64,000 nucleotides of DNA from Prostheceraeus crozeri (Eukaryota; Platyhelminthes; Polycladida; Euryleptidae), in NCBI GenBank assembly GCA_907163375.1, contig CAJQUW010007105.1:218227-282226 (forward strand). The letters are read 5' to 3'. The notes beneath the pieces were generated by a model, which was given only the letters and a program-made list of their open reading frames with translations, had not been told where the DNA came from and made no database searches. How positions within the stretch are numbered: position 1 is the first letter of the stretch; the number at the start of each line of letters is the position of its first letter. A program made the position numbers and the translations under genes. Of the stretch, positions 59,986 through 64,000 are shown piece after piece.

Positions 59986-60711
59986 CAAGTTAATGCAGAC
60001 TAACTTTGATATTAATGAGAAAGTAGAGAATCTTTTTGTATCATTTTTGCATAACATCACCTGACAATCAATAATCTACAACAATAACAAATACTAGAAT
60101 CATTTCAGAGCATTTACGTGTATCCTGCGACATTTATGGAACATAAATACTTTTTTAGTTTACGCCTTCATGAATTTAAAAAAGCCCCTTCTTAACAGAT
60201 CAGACTGAGTATACAATGTATTTTCATGCGAAGGTAATACACGAAGAATACTACTAATAAGTTGCTACAATATTCACTATTTCATGGTTGGCGAAAAACC
60301 AGCTGAAAATTAGTAAACAAACATGTGTCAGTTAGTCATAGCAACTTACTCGCCACCTACCGCTTTTGGATTCTAGACGCATTTCAAAAAAATAAGGGCG
60401 ACTTTCACGTCTTGCGATAATTTTGTTGCAAAGTTTAGCAAGAAACAAATTTAGCCACAAAATCGCTAACTCACCGGATGAACTCTTGATATTAGCGAGC
60501 GACGTTCCCACATGCAGGGTAAACTATCGCTAGCTGAGGGTCTAAAGGATTGCCCATAGCCAGACTTTGAACTTGATGATAGAATTCACGTTTACACAGA
60601 ACCATCTCACAATTCAGCGACAATTCTACAAGTGAAATGAAATCATCCACAGAAATAGTTGACAGAAAATTCTGCTGAGAATGATAATGAACACAGATGA
60701 TGATAATGAGA

Positions 60712-61140
60712 AGAAATAAACGCCGATGACACTACCATAATGATTTCCTGTAAAGATTCCCATGCTATAGAGCAAACAGTGTCAGATGAATTGGAGTCAT
60801 TAGATCAATTCTTTCGGCAGTGGCAATTGAAAATCAATACCAGCAAAACAGTTAGTTGCTCCTTTCACCTTGCCAACCGCCTTGTAGACAGTCATCTACA
60901 TTACAAGTCAAGCTCAATCACACCGTTATGCACTCAGACAATTATCGTGAATATCTTGGCATTACAGTTTACAGAACTCTCACTTTAAGAAGCATCTTCA
61001 ACAAACAGCAGTCTAAATTCAATAAAGAAACTACAGTATATCTACTTCGACGCCTTGTCAATAGCAGTGGGGCCAGTAGCACTACGTTTTCAAAGTTTGA
61101 TAACCATTTCGATGAACCTGAAGGACTGTATGTAATCCGA
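60712..61140 (+). pseudogene. Non-LTR retrotransposon reverse transcriptase palm fragment
   Basis: ADDTTIMISCKDSHAIEQTV carries the catalytic ADD (the preceding Tyr is replaced by Asn), followed by FFRQWQLKINTSKTVSCSF with the W.LKIN..KT motif. After a frameshift near 60905 come VKLNHTVMHSDNYREYLGIT, VYRTLTLRSIFNKQ and LLRRLVNSSGASSTTF. The order ADD, W.LK.N..KT, YLG, R.LT, RRL..SSGA is that of jockey/CR1-like LINEs. It is unrelated in sequence to the fragment at 40674. Confidence 0.85.
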
Positions 61141-63022
61141 TGACTTTGTATATGCTATTCCCCAGAGCAAGTATTTAAAGTCATTGGTGTAATCATGCAT
61201 CGAAGAATAACAGCACGCGTCTGAGTTTGATTTCGGGAGAGTGTGCAGCAGATTTGAATGCTCGAAACAGTTACAAATCACCGCAAAAACATTAGACAGT
61301 ATATGCACTATTTTGGTTGGCATCATTGTCCATTTTGTTTTCATATTTGTCATACTTGCCTAATACATGTCATTGTCTGCAAAATTGTTCATTCTAATCT
61401 AATAGTTTTCAGCTGGTGTCAGAATAGATCTAACATTACCTTCGGTCGCGCTAGACCGGCCTCGAAAATGATGGTAGGCCCTACTTCATAAAAGATGATT
61501 GTTTGAAATGTCACGAGTAGAAATGAATTGAATAGTTCTTATTTCTAGTCGGACCTCCTTTCTATATGTAAAGATCATAAACAAACATCCTACATTTTTC
61601 GTAATTTTTTGTTACATTAAATTAGCGAACTTAAATAAGCTTGTATTCTGCGTGTTTTGACGTTTGCTAAAAGAGTGCTAATTACTTCATGACTTTTTTG
61701 ACTGAATACCTTCTCTGCTAATCTGAACAATATCTCGAGTTATCCAGTTTCTAGAAACACAAAATCAACAAACCGTATTAACTTCGCTAGTTTGAAGGGC
61801 GATTAACATAAAAGTAATATTCATGTGAAACGCGCCGTGCATGTGTATACAGAGTCATTTACGAATTAGCAGTATTACTTCAATTAGATGGAAAGACTGA
61901 AGGTCATAACTCGTCTTAGATTGGAAATAAGATTAGATTATCACTAGGCGTGAAATCTAAGTCCAGTTTTCGAAAATCCTGCAATAATCCAATAACTCAG
62001 CAGGTAAACAGGAGTGAAATCTAAGACATGGCTAGTGCTACCTGATCTTCCATCGAGTTCATTTACTGCTGACAGGAATGCCTGAGGAATTGTAAAGTAA
62101 ATTTGTGGCATCTTCGCATGATATTGAGAATTATGAAATTTGATGTTTTCTAGTACATTCGTTAAGTCATGCAATTTGAGGCACGGTGTTGGTTATTGAG
62201 GTATTAAGTTGAATTAATCTTCTTATAGTCTTCGAACTTTGATTCGACGAAACTGTCCCAAAGAATGCCTCGACATAAAATCTAAATAACAAGAGCGTGC
62301 TAAGCAACATCAAAACTATGTTCCTGACTCTGACAAAATAATTCGTAAATCAATAGCCCTTTCAGTTTGGTGTGCTCACATTTTGGCTTATGCCTCCATG
62401 AAAATCTGAAAACAAATGAGAAATTGCAGTTTCGCTTTGCATGGTACAAGTTTCTTGACATCTACAAAAATGAAGAAGCAACGGAACATAATCCGTACGC
62501 AGTAAAAATGACTCAATTCAACTTCCATAATTGGCAAACAATGTAGCTCAACACTAGGCCTAATTGAAGTGACTAAACTAATTAATCGATGCGTCTTTCA
62601 ATGCATTGGGTAGGCATACATAGTCTTCTTCTCTTCTTCTATTCCATCACACCTCACTCCGAATGCAACAAAAAATTTATTCGTGATAAAACAAGGAAAT
62701 GAATTTTGAACATATGACTATTTGAACATATGAAAAAATAATGAATTTTTACGAATGCAAAAGATGCAGGGGACTTATGACCCACCCTCTAGCAGGAATC
62801 TGACGTGCGACGAATATTGTTGATAGGAGATTTTTAATGGTGGAAATCAAGCAAATTTGATGCAAGTGTCTTTTTATTATGCAATGAATTTCGGTCATCA
62901 TGTCCATAATCTTTAAAGGAACAGTGATTTTTCTTTTTATTGTGGACAACACAAAAGTCATTGACAGATGTAAGTAAACGTGTACATTCAAATTGAGCCG
63001 AACAGAGACTGAGTCATATGTG
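61141..63022. other. Intergenic stretch
   Basis: AT-rich. No gene, RNA or clear transposon end recognised. Confidence 0.45.
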
Positions 63023-63269
63023 CTTAGGTTTGAATAGCGGAAGGACCCAGATTCAAGAGATTTTTCATTTATTTATATTTTTCAAATTGGTGCAGTCGAA
63101 CGTTTTCGGCTAGCGTCCACTAGCCATGTTCACGACAAATAGACAAAGAGATTTGTCGTGAACATGGCTAGTGGACGCTAACCGAAAACATTCGACCATA
63201 GCATTTTGAAAAATATAAATAAATGGAAGATATCTCGAATCTGGGTCCTTCCGCTGTTCAAACCTTATT
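63023..63269. repeat. Foldback MITE with about 118-bp stem and 10-base loop
   Basis: The arms 63023-63140 and 63151-63269 pair with few mismatches. CTAGTGGACGCTA and the innermost ATTTGTCGTGAACATGGCTA are exact on the two sides, and the outer GCGGAAGGACCCAGATTC pairs exactly with GAATCTGGGTCCTTCCGC. The loop is AGACAAAGAG. Confidence 0.92.
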
Positions 63270-64000
63270 CAAATTGAACATTGCATCATCATTGCAAAAA
63301 GTCAATGAATTTCCGTTTTTTCTAACCCATCGAATGCCCAGAAGTGGGGATGTTTCTCTTAAGGTTCCAGCACTTCAGCCATCGTGACTGCATCTCACCG
63401 TCATTGATGCCGATCTTCATCTATTTTCAACTCTCTGTCCTCAGGAAATCGATCCATATGTGAGAACATGTGATGCATTTGATGCTAGTGCTGCATCTAA
63501 GGTTCTGAAAGCCGTCAACATGCTTGTTACTAGTTCTGCAAAGTTTCTGGCCTTGCTGTTCCTAAGAAAGTTCTTCACGTTTTCATGTTTATAGTCCGGC
63601 AGCCAGAACGAGTTTCTGCAGGGAACGAGGCCGAAAGTGAGACTTTCACAGAATGATGTGCACCCTATGCCTACTACGAATCGGCACGTCTGCCGAGTTC
63701 TAGTGAGTTCCTCTTCTTGTCAGACAAGATCAAAGAAAAACACATGTAAATCCAATGGGACGCCGTTTGCAGTTTTTGGCTAAAATGAATTTTTCAATGT
63801 TTTCTCTGATTAAACGAAAAGTATTATGCCCTGAGTCATAATTTTTCACATGGAATGTCTTCAGGTCATTTCCTTTCATCATCATGCACCCCTGTCTATA
63901 AAGCTAAACACATTTCGATTTGGCGAGCATCTTAATGACGGCAAACACAAACATTTTGAGCAACTTTATCCACATTTAACCACATTCTCGCATGCATTGC
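63270..64000. other. Right-end stretch, no supported feature
   Basis: A frame near 63455 (EIDPYVRTCDAFDASAASKV) looks protein-like after a CTCAG acceptor but stops within about 50 codons and matches nothing I recognise. Confidence 0.35.

Noticed and set aside
1-64000. CRISPR arrays, bacterial operons, rRNA or intact tRNA genes
   Set aside because: None seen. Repeats here are transposons, tandem units or palindromes, and genes are spliced.

Overview
This is an AT-rich window from an animal (metazoan) nuclear genome. The evidence is spliced genes with GT..AG introns of 1-12 kb, a ciliary microtubule inner protein gene, an INO80-type actin-related protein gene, a mitochondrial ribosomal protein gene, and many decayed transposons of animal type (Penelope-like, piggyBac, hAT, pogo-like, non-LTR). 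Frequent TAGGCCTA and TACATGTA words suggest an aquatic invertebrate. That is an impression only, and no species can be named from the sequence.

Three genes are supported, all on the + strand. (1) The C-terminal half of an ACTR5/ARP5 gene has five exons seen between 1574 and 9389. (2) MRPS2 (mitoribosomal uS2m) has two exons, 12057-12282 and 13403-14037. (3) A CIMIP2B/FAM166B-like gene has exons 36591-36738, 48542-48778 and 53679-53755 that join in phase and match the conserved C-terminal region of the family. A possible first exon with promoter signals lies at 24717-24884. The three genes have no evident shared pathway.

The rest is mostly intron and intergenic DNA filled with repeats. A Penelope-like RT fragment lies at 1-560, and a piggyBac element with TTAA duplications (2547-4465) sits in an ACTR5 intron. 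Region 14559-18556 is a dense transposon cluster. It holds a 287-bp hAT-type MITE next to a second hAT-type element, which contains a 2.7-kb element flanked by GTAC, which contains a 1.35-kb pogo-like element flanked by TA, plus a 205-bp MITE. The mostly uninterrupted sister copy at 38476-39262 shows one of the empty sites. Later features are a foldback element (46001-47905), a pair of inverted 0.5-kb repeats around the CIMIP2B-like exon, several foldback MITEs, a head-to-head inverted duplication of a Penelope GIY-YIG region (58865-59985), and non-LTR retrotransposon remnants at 30589, 40674 and 60712.

I found no CRISPR array, operon, tRNA, rRNA or clearly new protein system. The most unusual material is repeat architecture: the nested insertions with readable target-site duplications, the asymmetric foldback element, and inverted repeats placed where they could affect splicing or make double-stranded RNA.
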